Assembly: GCF_033568475.1 (NCBI RefSeq)
Contig: NC_133123.1
Location: forward strand, 4,154,001 to 4,218,000
DNA length: 64,000 nucleotides
DNA from: Henckelia pumila
Lineage: Eukaryota; Streptophyta; Magnoliopsida; Lamiales; Gesneriaceae
Reading direction: 5' to 3'
In this document: one piece after another, positions 21,960 through 34,280 of the stretch
Numbering within the stretch: the first letter of the stretch is position 1
Layout: every line of letters starts with the position of its first letter
Translations under genes and position numbers: made by a program
Notes under the pieces: model-generated
What the model was told of the DNA's origin: nothing
The model's database searches: none
What the model saw: only the letters and a program-made list of their open reading frames with translations

Positions 21960-24900
21960 CTAACTTAGATCTACTAAGCCAAGAATATTTCGAAAATATG
22001 AAAACTTATCGTCCGGTAAAGGCTTGGTGAATATGTCTGCTGCTTGCTGATCGGTAGAGATGTATTCCAGCCTGATTTCCTTCTTTAAGACATGATCTCG
22101 GATAAAGTGATGCCTGACATCAATGTGCTTTGTCCTAGAGTGCATCACTGGATTGTGAGTGATGGCTATGTCACTTGTATTGTCACAGTAGATAGGAGTT
22201 TCACTCGACCGGATTCCATAATCATTAAGCTGCTGATGAATCCAGAGTATTTGAGCACAACAACTGCCAGCAGCAAGGTATTCTGCTTCGGCGGTCGAGG
22301 TAGCAATTGATGTCTGCTTCTTACTTGACCACAAAATTAGTCTATCTCCAAGGAATTGACATGTGCCACTTGTACTTTTGCGATCAATTCTACAACCTGC
22401 ATAATCTGCATCTGAATAGCCAATAAGATTAAGATTTGAATCTTTGGGATACCAAAGACCCACATTAGTAGTTCCTTTAATATATTTAATTATTCGTTTG
22501 GTGGCAATGAAATGAGATTGCTTAGGTGCTGCTTGAAATCTAGCACATAAACAAACTGAATACATGATATCCGGTCGACTGGCAGTCAAATAAAGCAATG
22601 AGCCAATAAGGCCTCGATACATTGTTACCTCGACCGGGATTCCCCCTTCATCTTTATCAAGCTTGATTGATGCACTCATGGGGGTAGATACAGTTGAGCA
22701 CTGTTCCATTCCAAACTTCTTTACCAATTCCTTGGCATACTTGGATTGATTGATAAATATTCCAGTTTCAAGTTGCTTCACTTGCAATCCAAGAAAAAAA
22801 TTTAGCTCGCCCATCATGCTCATTTCAAATTTCTCCTGCATCATCTTAGAGAACTTTGAGCACAACTTGGGGTTAGTTGACCCAAATATAATGTCATCAA
22901 CATAAATTTGTACTAGTAACACATGATCTCCTTTTACAAATTTAAACAAGGTCTTATCGACCGTTCCAATTTGGAAATCATGTTCCAGTAAAAATTTTAG
23001 TAATGTATCATACCATGCACGCGGTGCTTGTTTTAATCCATAGAGGGCTTTGTCAAGTTTATAGATATATTGAGGATGAGTAGGATTGACAAAACCTGGT
23101 GGTTGTTCAACGTACACCTCTTCTTGAAGTAGACCATTGAGGAATGCAGACTTGACATCCATTTGATAAACTTTAAAGTCCTTGAAAGCTGCATAGGCAA
23201 GAAAGATGCGGATTGCTTCTAGTCTTGCAACTGGCGCGAAGGATTCCTCAAAGTCTATGCCTTCTTCTTGTCTGAATCCTTGTGCAATAAGCCGAGCTTT
23301 GTTACGCACATCAGTGCCATGTTCATCGAGCTTGTTACGAAACACCCATCTAGTTCCAATCACATTTTGATTTTCCGGTCGAGGAACTAGATGCCAAACA
23401 TTGTTGCGGGTGAATTGATTCAACTCTTCTTGCATAGCTTCAATCCAGCTGGCATCTGATAGAGCTTCATCTATCTTCTTGGGCTCTACCTGAGATATGA
23501 AAGCTGCATGCAAAAATTCATTAATCATTTGACCACGTGTTTTTCGAGGAGCAGAAGGGTCACCTATGACCAACCCAGGTGGATGATCTTTGTTCCACCT
23601 AAAATAATTCCCTAAAGGGTTGTCATCAATTGGTTGACGAACGTCCTCATTTACTGGATCATCATTGGCAGGAGGATCGTTATCAACCGGTGGATCCTCT
23701 TCTGGCCTTGTTTGATCACACACGGTAGAGGGAACTGGATCATCCTTCTTTGGAGGATATGGATCACTGTCACTCTCTTCCTGTAGATTTGTATTTTCCA
23801 GTCTATGACTCAGATCATTTATGCTCCCTTGAGTTTGTTCTGTACAAAGAGTAGATTCATCAAAAACAACATGAATGGTTTTCTCGACCGTTAGTGATCT
23901 TTGATTGAACACTCGATAAGCTCTGCTAACGGCTGAGTAACCAATAAAAGTTCCTTCGTCTGCTTTGGCATCGAAAGCTGTCAAATGATTTTTGCCATTG
24001 TTGTGGATAAAGCATTTGCACCCAAAAATTTTGAAGTATGAAATATCAGGTTTTGTGCCATTCCAGATCTCATATGGAGTTTTGTTAAATCGTTTATTAA
24101 TCATAGATCTGTTTTGAGTATAGCAAGCTGTGTTAACTGCTTCTGCCCAAAGCCTTTGAGAAACATTTGAATCAGCAATCATAGTTCTGGCTGCTTCTTT
24201 TAAAGTACGGTTCCTTCTTTCAGCCACCCCATTTTGCTGTGGGGATCTAGCAGCTGACAACTCATGCTTGATTCCCTGATCATCTAGATAAGTCATAAGA
24301 GTGGTGTTTAAAAATTCAGTCCCTCTATCACTCCTGATTCTATCTATCACAGTAGATTGTTCATTTTGCAAGCGTTTAAAAAGCTTAATCAGGTGAGGTG
24401 CAGTTTGATCTTTTGAAGAGAGAAAGATGACCCAAGTAAATCGAGAAAATTCATCTATAACAACAAGAGCATATCTCATTCCCCCTATGCTTCTTACTGG
24501 TATAGGACCAAATAGGTCCATGTGAAGTAAATCTAAGCATTTGGAAGAAGACATACACCCTTTATTTTTAAATATTGCTCTCACCTGCTTTCCTAGTTGA
24601 CAAGCAGGACAAACTTTGTCTTTTATAAAATCTCCTTCAGGCAGACCAGAAACCAAATCATGCTTCCTCAAGTTAGAGATGGACTTAAAATTTAGATGAT
24701 TTAACCGCTTATGCCACAACCAATGTTTATCATGATGAGCAGTAAGACAAGTAGGTGAAGAAATATGTGAGCAAGACCAGTTTACCTTGTAGGTGTTTAG
24801 GTCTCTTACACCGGTCATAAGAGTCTCACCTTTGTCATTTTTGATGATGCAAGTGTGTTTGTGAAACTCGACCGAATGATCATTGTCACATAGTTGACTA

Positions 24901-25187
24901 ATACTTATCAAATTATAGCACAGTTTGTCAACAAGCAACACATCTTTAATAATGATGTTACCATGGATAATCTTACCCTTACCCACGGTTTTACCTTTGG
25001 AGTTGTCTCCAAAGCTGATCTTTGGTCCTTTGCACAGCACAACTTCTGTTAGAAGTTCTGGATTCCCTGTCATGTGCCGTGAGCAACCACTATCTAAGTA
25101 CCAGGTAGTGTCCTTGATAGAAGTGGTCTTCTTGCCCGTTTGGACTTTTAGTACCTGCAAAAAGTGAAGAACTTTTGGTACCCATAT
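21960..25187 (-). pseudogene. pol: Copia pol: protease, integrase, RT, RNase H
   Basis: Uninterrupted frame of about 1070 codons. Order: protease active site [10 protein letters not shown] near the N-terminus; GAG-pre-integrase with LWHKRLNH and CPACQLGK; integrase core ([36 protein letters not shown]); reverse transcriptase with [10 protein letters not shown] and YVDD at about 22893-22904; RNase H with [10 protein letters not shown] and TAEAEYLAA. Protease-integrase-RT order defines Ty1/Copia. It is in the same frame as gag but separated by a TAG at 25188-25190. Catalytic residues look intact, so damage is limited to the stops upstream. Confidence 0.92.
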
Positions 25188-27200
25188 CTAGTAGGGTCCA
25201 GATCGGATTAGCCCTTTCGGGACCCACACCTGGAACACCCTTACAGGTTTGCCCGTGTGTGTGTCCAGAAATCTGTGCGGTCGATAAGCAGTAAATGTGT
25301 GTGCTTGTGAGGTTGCTGTGTGCTGCTTGCCTTTTTGATCTTTATCAGTTAGCCTGTACCTCTTTTGAACTGGCCTGCAATTAAAGTACTGGTAAGGCTT
25401 CTCCTTTGACCATCTTCTCTTAGAGTAGTTAGACTCATTCCATGGCCTTTTGAAATTAGATTGGTTTCCCTTTCTTCTTTCATTAGGTTTTGGTTTAATC
25501 CAAGTTCCTCTTTGATTAGAGATCTGGGGATCCACATATCCCAGCCCTCTATGCTTAGAGCTTCGTTCGTTAGATACTTTCTGATTTTTGTCAAAGCTGC
25601 ACTCATCATGTTCATATATCGTGCTGGACCTGACAAATCTTATTTTGTTAAGATTGCCTTTGTCCAGGCTTGACTGAATACAAGATTCCATAGACTGTTC
25701 ATTTGTTCCAAACCCTAGACCGGTTTTGTCATGTGCCGATCTTTGGATTTCTTGAATCTTGTCAATGGTTACAGAAGATTTATTCCAAGCCTTAATTGTT
25801 TCAAGTAGTTTTTTGTTCTCAGTCAAGGTTGCTTGGAACACTCTTTTCAAGGTGTCATTCTCAGTAGCCAGCAGACTTAGCTTGACCTTAAGACCATCAA
25901 GCTCTTTTCGCTGCATGCAGCTTGATTCGCTTGACTTATCTTTTAGGTCAGCTCTTTCTGCCTTTACCTCCTCGAATTCCTTGGATAATGCTTTGTATTC
26001 ATTAGCCATTTCGTGTAAAGCAGTAACTAGATCACTGTGAGTAAATTCAGGTGAACCAAAGTCAAATACCTCCTCAGCTTCTTCTTCGATGTCAGCCATA
26101 AGGCATTCCACCTTTTCATCATCGCTGTCATCTGAAGAGCTTCTGGTATTGGGGTTGTCAGAGTCAGACTCAGCCCACTTGCTTTTGCTTTCGTCTGCTA
26201 CTAGAACCCTTTGGTCTCTTTCTTTTCTAAACGTCCTCTTGTCCTCCTTGCCCCTTCTTCTTTCGAAGAATTGCTTCTGATCATTGCTCTTAGGCTTGGT
26301 GCAATCTGCAATGAAGTGGCCTGGCTTGCCACAGTTAAAACAAGTAGGACAATCGTCTGTATGGTCCGATTTATGATAATTTTTAAATTTAGAATTGTTT
26401 TTACGCATAAATCTACCAAATTTCTTGACAAAGAGTGTCATGGCTTCGTTGCTGATTTGCTCAGCTGATCTCTTTGGAGCTTCCTCGACCGGTGGACGCA
26501 TCACCGTTGAGATTAAGGCCTTGGTTGGTTGAGAGGTAGATGGTTCATCTTCTGTCCTCATGTTGAGCTCGAACTCGTAGGCTTTGAGATCTGCAAAGAG
26601 ATCATGCAGTTCAACCTTGCTTAAGTCTTTTGACTCCCTCATGGCCACTGTCTTGATCTCCCATTATTTGGGCAAAGCTCTCATAACCTTCACAGCAATT
26701 TCACGGTTAGTATAAGTTTTTCCTAAAGCAATAAGATCACAAATGATACTACTGAACCGTTCATCAAATTCAGCCATGGTTTCCCCTGGCTTCATTTTGG
26801 CATTGTCATATTTTTGAATGGCCATGGTGAGCTTGTTTTCCTTGGTCTGGTCATTTCCTTCACACAGCTGAGTGAGCTTCTCCCAAATCTCCTTTGCTGT
26901 GGAGCATGACTTGATTTTGCTGAACATGTTCTTGTCCAGTGTTTTGTATAGGATGTCCCGGGCCACATTGTCAAGATTGGCCTTCTTTTTGTCCTCAGTA
27001 GTCCACTCAGCTCTTGGTTTCTCAATCATTTGTCCTGCACCAACGGTTAGAGCTGGGTTGACCTTCATGATTTTGATAGGACCGTCTGTTATGACATATA
27101 GCATGTCATCGTCCTGTGCTGCAAGATGTGCCTGCATGAGAATTTTCCAGTCATCATAATCTTCTTTAGAAAACATAGGAATTTTGTTGAAAGAAGTCAT
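25188..27200 (-). pseudogene. gag: Copia gag, one in-frame stop
   Basis: Starts at 27200 (MTSFNKIPMFSKEDYDDWK), with the DUF4219/UBN2-type capsid region (IWEKLTQLCEGNDQTKE, FDERFSSIICDLIALGKTY), then a TAA at 26664-26666, then the same frame continues through a zinc knuckle CFNCGKPGHFIADC and acidic and coiled-coil segments to a TAG at 25188-25190, beyond which pol continues in frame. Both stops replace single codons without a frame change. They may be nonsense decay; readthrough cannot be excluded from sequence. Confidence 0.9.
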
Positions 27201-27240
27201 GATTTTAAAACTTTAGATCAGCAGTTGAGAAAGGAACCCT

Positions 27241-27253
27241 CTCTGATACCACT
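27241..27253 (-). other. Primer-binding site of the Copia element
   Basis: Minus strand AGTGGTATCAGAG directly follows the 5' LTR; TGGTATCAGAG is complementary to the 3' end of initiator-Met tRNA. Confidence 0.85.
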
Positions 27254-28532
27254 TGTTGGGATCGGTTCAGAGGGTAGAGGGGGGGGGTTGAATACACTCT
27301 GAAACTTATTTTCTTTCTTTTCAAAATGATCAAGTGAAGTTTAGTTCACTTAATCTGTTTTCTCAACTTCTAAAATGGTTTGAACAACTTAAATAGTGCG
27401 GAAATAGTTCAGAGGTTTTAGTGATGCAAAGGCAAGTTATAACACGATGTATAAGCAATATATAAGATAAATATGCAGTAAAGACTAAGGCACGATTTAT
27501 GGAAGTTCGAAGGCTTAATCCTTCTACGTCTCCCCTTCTTCCACTTAGGAAGGAATTCATTAGAAGACTTTGGTTATTACAACGTCTTGCAATACACCCA
27601 CTTCAGACTTAGGACTTATCCAATGCCTAATCCGAAACTCCTAGATTTACATAGATAAGATACTCAGTTCTTATCAGACTGGTGGAAGCTTTCAGAGTAG
27701 CTTCAAGTCTCTTCAATAATGAATACAGTCCGGTTGAGCTTCTCAAACTGCAGAGCGGTCGAGAGGCTTGGAAACCCTAGGATGATCCTTGAAGATCAGA
27801 TATGTAAACTGTAGGCGAGGGTTTATTTGAGCAGCAAGTGAATGATCTTGTAAGTGTGCTCAAGTATTGCTTCAGTATATCAGATGAGGACTTCTGATAG
27901 TATTCAAGTGATTGAGTTGATTGAGATTTTTCGTGTTGCTTGTCTTCTTGTCACTTCTTGAGCAATATTCCCTTTATATAGGTCAATCATCAACGTCTTT
28001 ATTTTGAATGTTCTGATGCTGCATTGAATGCACATTTAATGCTTCATAAATGCATTGATGATTCTGCATGAAGATCGTACACTTCTTTAAATGCAGACAA
28101 CTTTCAGGGTCCAAAACTGGTATAAACGGTCGAATGCTTTATCTGTAGCCATTCTGCGTTTTTGCCATTTTAGTGCAACCTGTTGTCTCGATGCAAGAAT
28201 CAACAGATCTTCTGATACGCCGGTTCTTCTTTTGATAAAAGATCTTGCAATGAACGTCTTGTCTCAAGTATTTGTCTTGAGATATCTTGATAAGCAGTTG
28301 GCATTCTACCGGTAGATAGATTTATCCTCTGCTGGTTTGAATAACCAGTCGATAGGCTTGTGACTGCAACCGGTCGAGAGACAAAGGCGGTTGACAAGCT
28401 TCCGGTAGATAACTTGAAGGGTTTAGACGGTTGCGGTAGGAGTTGTAGTAGATTCCTGAAATACAAAATATTGGCAGCACATTCCTATACAATGAGTTGT
28501 TGTTTGTTATCACCAAAATGTCGAATTCAACA
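27254..28532 (-). repeat. 5' LTR of the Copia element
   Basis: 1279 bp, TGTTG...CAACA ends. It differs from the 3' LTR by scattered substitutions and a longer G tract (GGGGGGGGGG near 27280). It would carry the element's promoter on the minus strand. Confidence 0.93.
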
Positions 28533-28606
28533 TCTTTTATAAAATACAATATTTTAATAAATTTTTATTTATTTTATATTATTTAATAAAAAAACCCGAA
28601 ATTTCA

Positions 28607-28995
28607 TCCTAACCTTAGTATAATACCTAAAGTTTGAAATCAAAAGTGAATATTTATCCTCCGACGTGGAGTTCGTTAAAAAATATGAATCTCACGTATA
28701 TTTATCAATCATCCAACATTGTATTATGTATATGCACTCTCGTGACAATGCCCTAAAACTAGGATCCCATTTCTTCAAATACTTATATTCGTTATAATTA
28801 ATTTTATTCTATTGAAAATTGGGCATTCTTTTATAATGTCATGGTAACACATTTATTAACAAACTATATATCCTCAAATTAACTATCAGATTCATAATTT
28901 AATTTGAAAATTCTTGTATGATGATCGTTAAAATGCACACATGTGCTTGAGCAAATTAATTGTTTATATATATGTATCCGACAACTGATAACGAA
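28607..28995. other. Intergenic between two MULE-like elements
   Basis: AT-rich DNA between the two MULE target duplications; nothing coding is recognised. Confidence 0.5.
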
Positions 28996-29199
28996 TTAAT
29001 TAAAGGGTGAATTCGGGATAAATCCATAAACCAAAACATGAATTTACCTTCAGTCCCTGCCTCAAAAAAATTTTGTCTACACTCCCTGACACATCCAAAT
29101 TTTTTTTCATCACTCCCTGTTTCACCTTTTAACTTGTTTCTCATTTTTATTTTATTTTATATCCCATTAAATACACAATTTCCCTTAATTATTATTATC

Positions 29200-31400
29200 T
29201 CTTCTTATTCTCCTCTCCTCTTTCACGCTCACTACAGAAATTCTTAGCCCCAGATCATCCAACTGCCGACTTGGCCAACGACCGGCGAAATCCACCGGCC
29301 GAAGGAAGGTATTGACACCGTTTCACTTAGCCAACGTCAAAGCAACAAAAAATATTTTGATTTTTTATTCTTTAAATCACTCTTCTCCTATTCTCAACTT
29401 GATGCGAGAAAAAACACTGCCGAGCAACCTACTCACCTGCGACACCGATGAAATAAGGCTTCGAAGAGCGAGACTTCGAGGATGGCCGGTGCAACAGATC
29501 AGACTTAGGAGGTGATTCTTTTTCTTCAATTTTTGATATTTTGGTTCGATTTTTCCAATTGTATTTGCTATTGTGTTGGATTGGGTTGGAAATATTGTGA
29601 ATTCTTTACATTATATACTTATTGTTATTCTTAGGCTTGTACGATTAGATGGTTAGGGTGCATCGTGTACTTCTATATATGAATCAATAAAATAGAAACT
29701 TGTTTCTATTCTTCGTTTCCTTCTTGCTTGTTTTTTTGAATTTAGAGGATTTTCTTAAACGAGCCATAAGACAGTAGTACAATGACTTGTGATCGGATTT
29801 CTATTTTTTTCTTTCTATTATTTGGATTCGTGTCGCCGATTTGCTGTTGTAGTTTTAATGTTCTTTGTTCGATTTGTCACAATTTTTGTTCGATTGCTTG
29901 TACAATTACTTCGCACGGTTTTTTGGGGTTTAGACTGAAGTACTAATTCAAACGGTAGAATGAAAAATTTATGTTCTTATGAAATTATAACTAATTTTTT
30001 CGAAGACCTGACATGCGCAAAATCTTTTTAATTACTACTTAGTTGAAAATTTAATGTTTGCCCTTATATATTCATTTATTTTTCCTTCATTCTTTTCTTC
30101 TTCTTCAGTCACGCTTGTCTCTAGCAAAACGCTTCATCAGAAAATAAGAACTTCAAAAAAATTGTCTCGTTGTTGCTACGGCCGCCTCTACTTATTTACC
30201 CTTGTTTTCTCCTCCATTTAACCGCTATCGTCTTCTCCATCAGTGAAATTGCACTCCACCAAAAAATAATCTTGTCTTTGTACTGGTTTCTTTTCAATTT
30301 GTCGCATTTTTTTGCTGCTGGTTTTTCTTCGATTTACGGTAGTTTTTTGTTAGATTTTTCGAAAGGTTTTGTTTGGTTTTCTTATGGGTTTTGATTAATT
30401 TTTTTGGCTGTAGGTTTTTGTTCGATTTTCCTTTACTTTTTGTTTAATTTTGCAGGTTTTTGTTCAATTTATTATTGGTTTTTTTATGTGCAGGTTTTGT
30501 TCGATTTGCCATTGATTTTACTTATGTTCCGGAGTTGATTTTCTTTTGTGAATATTTGTTGATACTACTGTTTTGTTGTTTTTCTTTTTTTATTATTATA
30601 TTGTCGAACGGTTTTTTCTTGATATTGGGGTTTGCTTTGTTCCTTCTTGGTGTTGATGGTTTAATTGTTGATTGGGATTATATTTGTTGAATTTTGATAC
30701 TTTGTTCAACCCTTTTGTTTTTGTCACCAAATTTGAGGGAAAAAATTAGTCTGATTTCAAAATGGAGATAGTTAAAAATTAAAATTCTTGGTGTTGGCAG
30801 TAAGATTCAGTATTAGTTATTTTTTTATTTTTCATGCATTATATTGAAATTGGGTGGTAGGATTCAAATTTCAAGATTAAAACTTTCTTATTTGTCATGC
30901 ATTTAAATTGGGTGATTGGTTCTCACAAGTTATTGTGTGAAGCTGAACTTCTATGATATTTTGTGTCTTTTGAATATCTTCCTTTTTTTTGGTCTAGGAC
31001 TTCCGATTAATGATTTAATTATTAAGCATTGTGTTTGTATAGAACAATGACAAGATTAACAAAGAGAAAGTTGATTTATTTACATATTCAAATTGGATGT
31101 AGAATCTTACATTTATTTTGTGGTTTACGTTTTGTATTTAGTATTAGGTTTATTATTTTACAGAATTTGATGATACAATTTTTCAATGAAATTTAGAAAT
31201 TTACTTTTTGTATTTAAATTAGTTATCTTGATATTTTTTTTCATGTTCTTATGCAGAAATATTTAAGCAAAAAAATATATTGATGAGAATGAATCTTATA
31301 GGCGAAGGAGAAATATGCGATGTCACGACGATATTCAACCTATTTCAAAAAGTTGAAAAATAAGCTTGAACCAAAACTCAACGGGGAGCTAAGTATATCG
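29200..31400. other. MULE interior, leader- and intron-like, no gene seen
   Basis: Begins with a CT-rich leader and a GC-richer stretch (about 29230-29310) ending CGAAGGAAG|GTATTG, which looks like an exon end. Then about 2 kb of T-rich, intron-like DNA follows, with repeated TTTTTGTTCGATTT motifs (about 29875-30540) to a TTATGCAG acceptor-like site at 31258. No protein is recognised. Confidence 0.4.
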
Positions 31401-32828
31401 ATCAAAAGTGCAACGTTGAACTCAACGTTGCTACCACGATCTGAACTTTATTTACGCTTATATGTACTTAATCATGAGCTTGGTTGTACCTTATTTACTT
31501 AAATATGTACCGTGGTTAGCTTTTTAATTATTTATTGGTAAGTTTTTATTAGCAAAAAAATTTGAGTGACTATCCAAAGTGCACATGCAAGTCCTATATT
31601 CAGCTCATTAACTTAGTAAATAAATCCGATGTCATACTTGCGATTTCACGTAAATGATACTCTATTGAGTAGATATCAAATGATTTTACTATCTCATTTT
31701 GCACATGCACCATATATGTGGTAAGAAGTTGGTTTTCTCCAAGTGAACATTCCATATGAAGTAATTAGCGAGAAATCGATCACATGTGCTATAATCTTGA
31801 TCTACGTTCTTCTAAGAACACGACGTTTTGAAATGTGTTTGGATTACCTCGATCTGTACTGTATTCACGCTTATATGTACTTGATATACAGAAATTTGTA
31901 CCACGTATAATCATCAAGTATACTTGTGACATGAAATTATTAAAATGTGCTTGGTTTACCACGATCTGAACTTTATTCACGCTTATATGTACTTAACCAT
32001 GGGTTTGGTTATACCTTATTTACTTAAATATGTACCGTAGTTAGTTCTTTAATTATTTATTGGTAAGTTTTTATTAGCCAAAAAATTTGAGTGACTACCC
32101 AAAGTGCACATGCATGTCCTATATTCACCTCATTAACTTAGTAAATAAATCCGATGTAATACTTGTGATTTCACGTAAATGATACTCTATTGAGTAGATA
32201 TCAAATGGTTTCACTATCTCATCTTGCACATGCACCATATATGTGGTAAGGAGTTGGTTTTCTCCAAGTGAACATTCCATATGAAGTAATTGGCAAGAAA
32301 TTGATCACAAGTGCTATAATATTGATCTACGTTCTTCTAAAAACATGACGTTTTGAAATGTGTTTGGTTTACCCCGATCTTTACTGTATTTACGTTCATA
32401 TGTACTTGATATACAGAAATTTGTACCACGTATAATCATCAAGTGTACTTGTGACATGAAATTATTAAAATGTGCTAAGTTTACCACGATCCGTACTTTA
32501 TTCACGCTTATATGTACTTAACCATGGGCTTGGTTGTACCTTATTTACTTAAATATGTACCGTAGTTAGCTCTTTAATTATTCATTGGTAAGTTTTTATT
32601 AGCCAAAAAATTTGAGTGACTACCCAAAGTGCACATATATGTCCTACATTCACCTCATTAACTTAGTAAATAAATCTGATGTCATACTTGCGATTTAACG
32701 TAAATGATACTCTATTGAGTAGATATCAAATGGTTTCTCTATCTCATTTTGCACATGCACCATATATGTGGTAAGGAGTTGGTTTTCTCCAAGTGAACAT
32801 TCCATATGAAGTAATGTTAGAACCTAAT

Positions 32829-32871
32829 GGGGGGGGGGGGGTGGGTGGGCGGTTGGGGGGGGGGGGGGGGG

Positions 32872-32914
<43 letters not shown>
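32829..32914 (+). repeat. 86-nt G-rich tract
   Basis: 79 of 86 bases are G, with only isolated T/C interruptions at 32842, 32846, 32850, 32853-32854 and 32872-32873. It sits about 15 bp inside the solo LTR, the position where related LTRs carry 7-10 G. It can form G-quadruplexes; exact length may be a sequencing or assembly artefact. Confidence 0.85.
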
Positions 32915-32915
<1 letters not shown>

Positions 32916-33567
32916 TTTAGGTTCTATTGGCAACTTTAGCAATTTAAAGCGATTATGCAAGTACGCAAGCGGAAGACTTAAGCAATCAAATAATAAGTGC
33001 GGTAAATAAATGCGTAATGTAAATAAAGCAGTAAAAGGGATAAGAGATGTTTATGGAAGTTCGACGATAAATCGTCTACGTCTCCCCTTCTTGGTTAAGT
33101 CGATTAACCAAGGATTCACTAGCACTTCGAATGTCTTGGCCTTGATGGCTCCAAGGATAGCCTTACAACTTGACACGATCACCGCGCCGATATAACTCAA
33201 CACTCTTGGCCTTAAGGGCTCCAAGGATAGCCTCAACACAACACTTGGCTTCACACTCAAGTGCTTACAACGATAGCACAACACACTTGGCTTCACACTC
33301 AAGTGTTTACAACAATAGCACAACCAACTCACAAACTATTTTTACAAACACTCTCAAATATATCACACAAACACTTTGATAGTGAGAAATTGCTTGCAAA
33401 GGAGAGAAGAGATGAGTTGGGATGTCTCCAAATGAACTTGAATGGCCTTTATTTATAGTTGGCAAAGTTTTGAATCTGATTTGAGTGTTTGGAGCGTGTG
33501 GTAAGAAGTCAAGGAGTGACAAAAAGTGTTCGGCGCCGCTGCCTACATTTTCCCAGCACTGAGCGGA

Positions 33568-34280
33568 TTTTGTGGAAAAATCATATCTTCCAATCTAGCC
33601 GTTGGATTGATCTGAAATTTGAACTGAAGCTTTAAAAATCTGGATCTTCAATCTGAACGGTGGAGATTTGATTCTAACGAGTCAAACATTTCCAGTAATT
33701 TTCGGAAGTCACTTCATCAAGTTTTCGAACTTGTTCTGTGCAACAAATTTGAAAAATTCATATCTCCATATCTATCCGTTGGATTGATTTGAAATTTGGA
33801 CAGAGGTTGTAAAACATCCTGATTTTGAATCTGATCGGTGGAGATGTGATTTGGATGTCTCAAACAATCTCAGTTAATTTCTGAAGTTGAATCTTCATAA
33901 TTTGCTTCATGTTCTGCAGAAATAAGTACTGTGCAATCTTTGTAGAAAAATCATAACTTCATATCTAGCCGTTGGATTGATATGAAATTTTGATATAAGT
34001 TTGAAAACATCCTGATATTGATTTTGATTGGTGGAGATTTGATTTGGATGTCTCAAGCACGTCCAGTAATTTTCAGAAGTTGATTCTTCATTCTTTACTA
34101 CAAGTTCTGCAGAAATAGGTACTGCACAATTTTTGTGGAAAAATCATAACTCCATATCTAGCCGTTGGATTGATCTCAAATTTGGACAACACATGTAAAA
34201 CTTCTTCATCACGATTATGACCGGTGGAGATCGAATTTAAATGCCTAGAAAATTCCCAGTAATTTTCGGAAGTTGCTGCT
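33568..34280. repeat. Four tandem repeats inside the solo LTR
   Basis: Units starting near 33571, 33750, 33941 and 34134 share GAAAAATCATAWCTYC, ATCTAGCCGTTGGATTGAT, GGTGGAGATYTGATTT and a CAGTAATTTTCRGAAGT tail. The unit length is about 180-190 bp and copies are diverged. Such repeats are common in LTRs of this type. Confidence 0.8.

Larger units (their letters stand above)
17371..28532 (-). mobile_element. Ty1/Copia LTR retrotransposon, SIRE-like, with extra 3' ORF
   Basis: Full-length 11.2-kb element on the minus strand: 5' LTR 27254-28532, primer-binding site, gag, protease-integrase-RT-RNase H in Copia order, a large extra ORF downstream of pol, polypurine tract and 3' LTR 17371-18646. 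The extra 3' ORF, the long LTRs with a G tract near their end, and the gag zinc knuckle suggest the SIRE/Maximus (Sirevirus) lineage. The coding regions are broken by a few in-frame stops and a frameshift, so this copy is not autonomous. LTRs differ at many positions (more than ten seen by eye), so it is older than the Gypsy element at 48089. The expected 5-bp target duplication is absent (CCGTT on one side, TCTTT on the other). Confidence 0.93.
13582..28597. mobile_element. MULE-like long-inverted-repeat element, split by a Copia insertion
   Basis: Ends are GGGTTTTTTATTAAATAATA at 13582 and its inverse ending ...AAAACCC at 28597; the 9-bp duplication GAAATTTCA lies at 13573-13581 and 28598-28606. 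The inverted arms continue inward: the block GGATTTCTTCTCGTGTT at about 14115 recurs inverted near 17190-17210, and the TATTTTGTT...AATTTGTTTAAAAATA block near 14205-14235 recurs inverted near 17080-17105. Without the Copia element it would be about 3.85 kb. No transposase was found in it, so it is non-autonomous. Superfamily (Mutator-like) is inferred from the 9-bp duplication and long arms. Confidence 0.8.

Noticed and set aside
32827..33009. Gly/Trp-rich 60-aa frame
   Set aside because: Translation of the G tract only.
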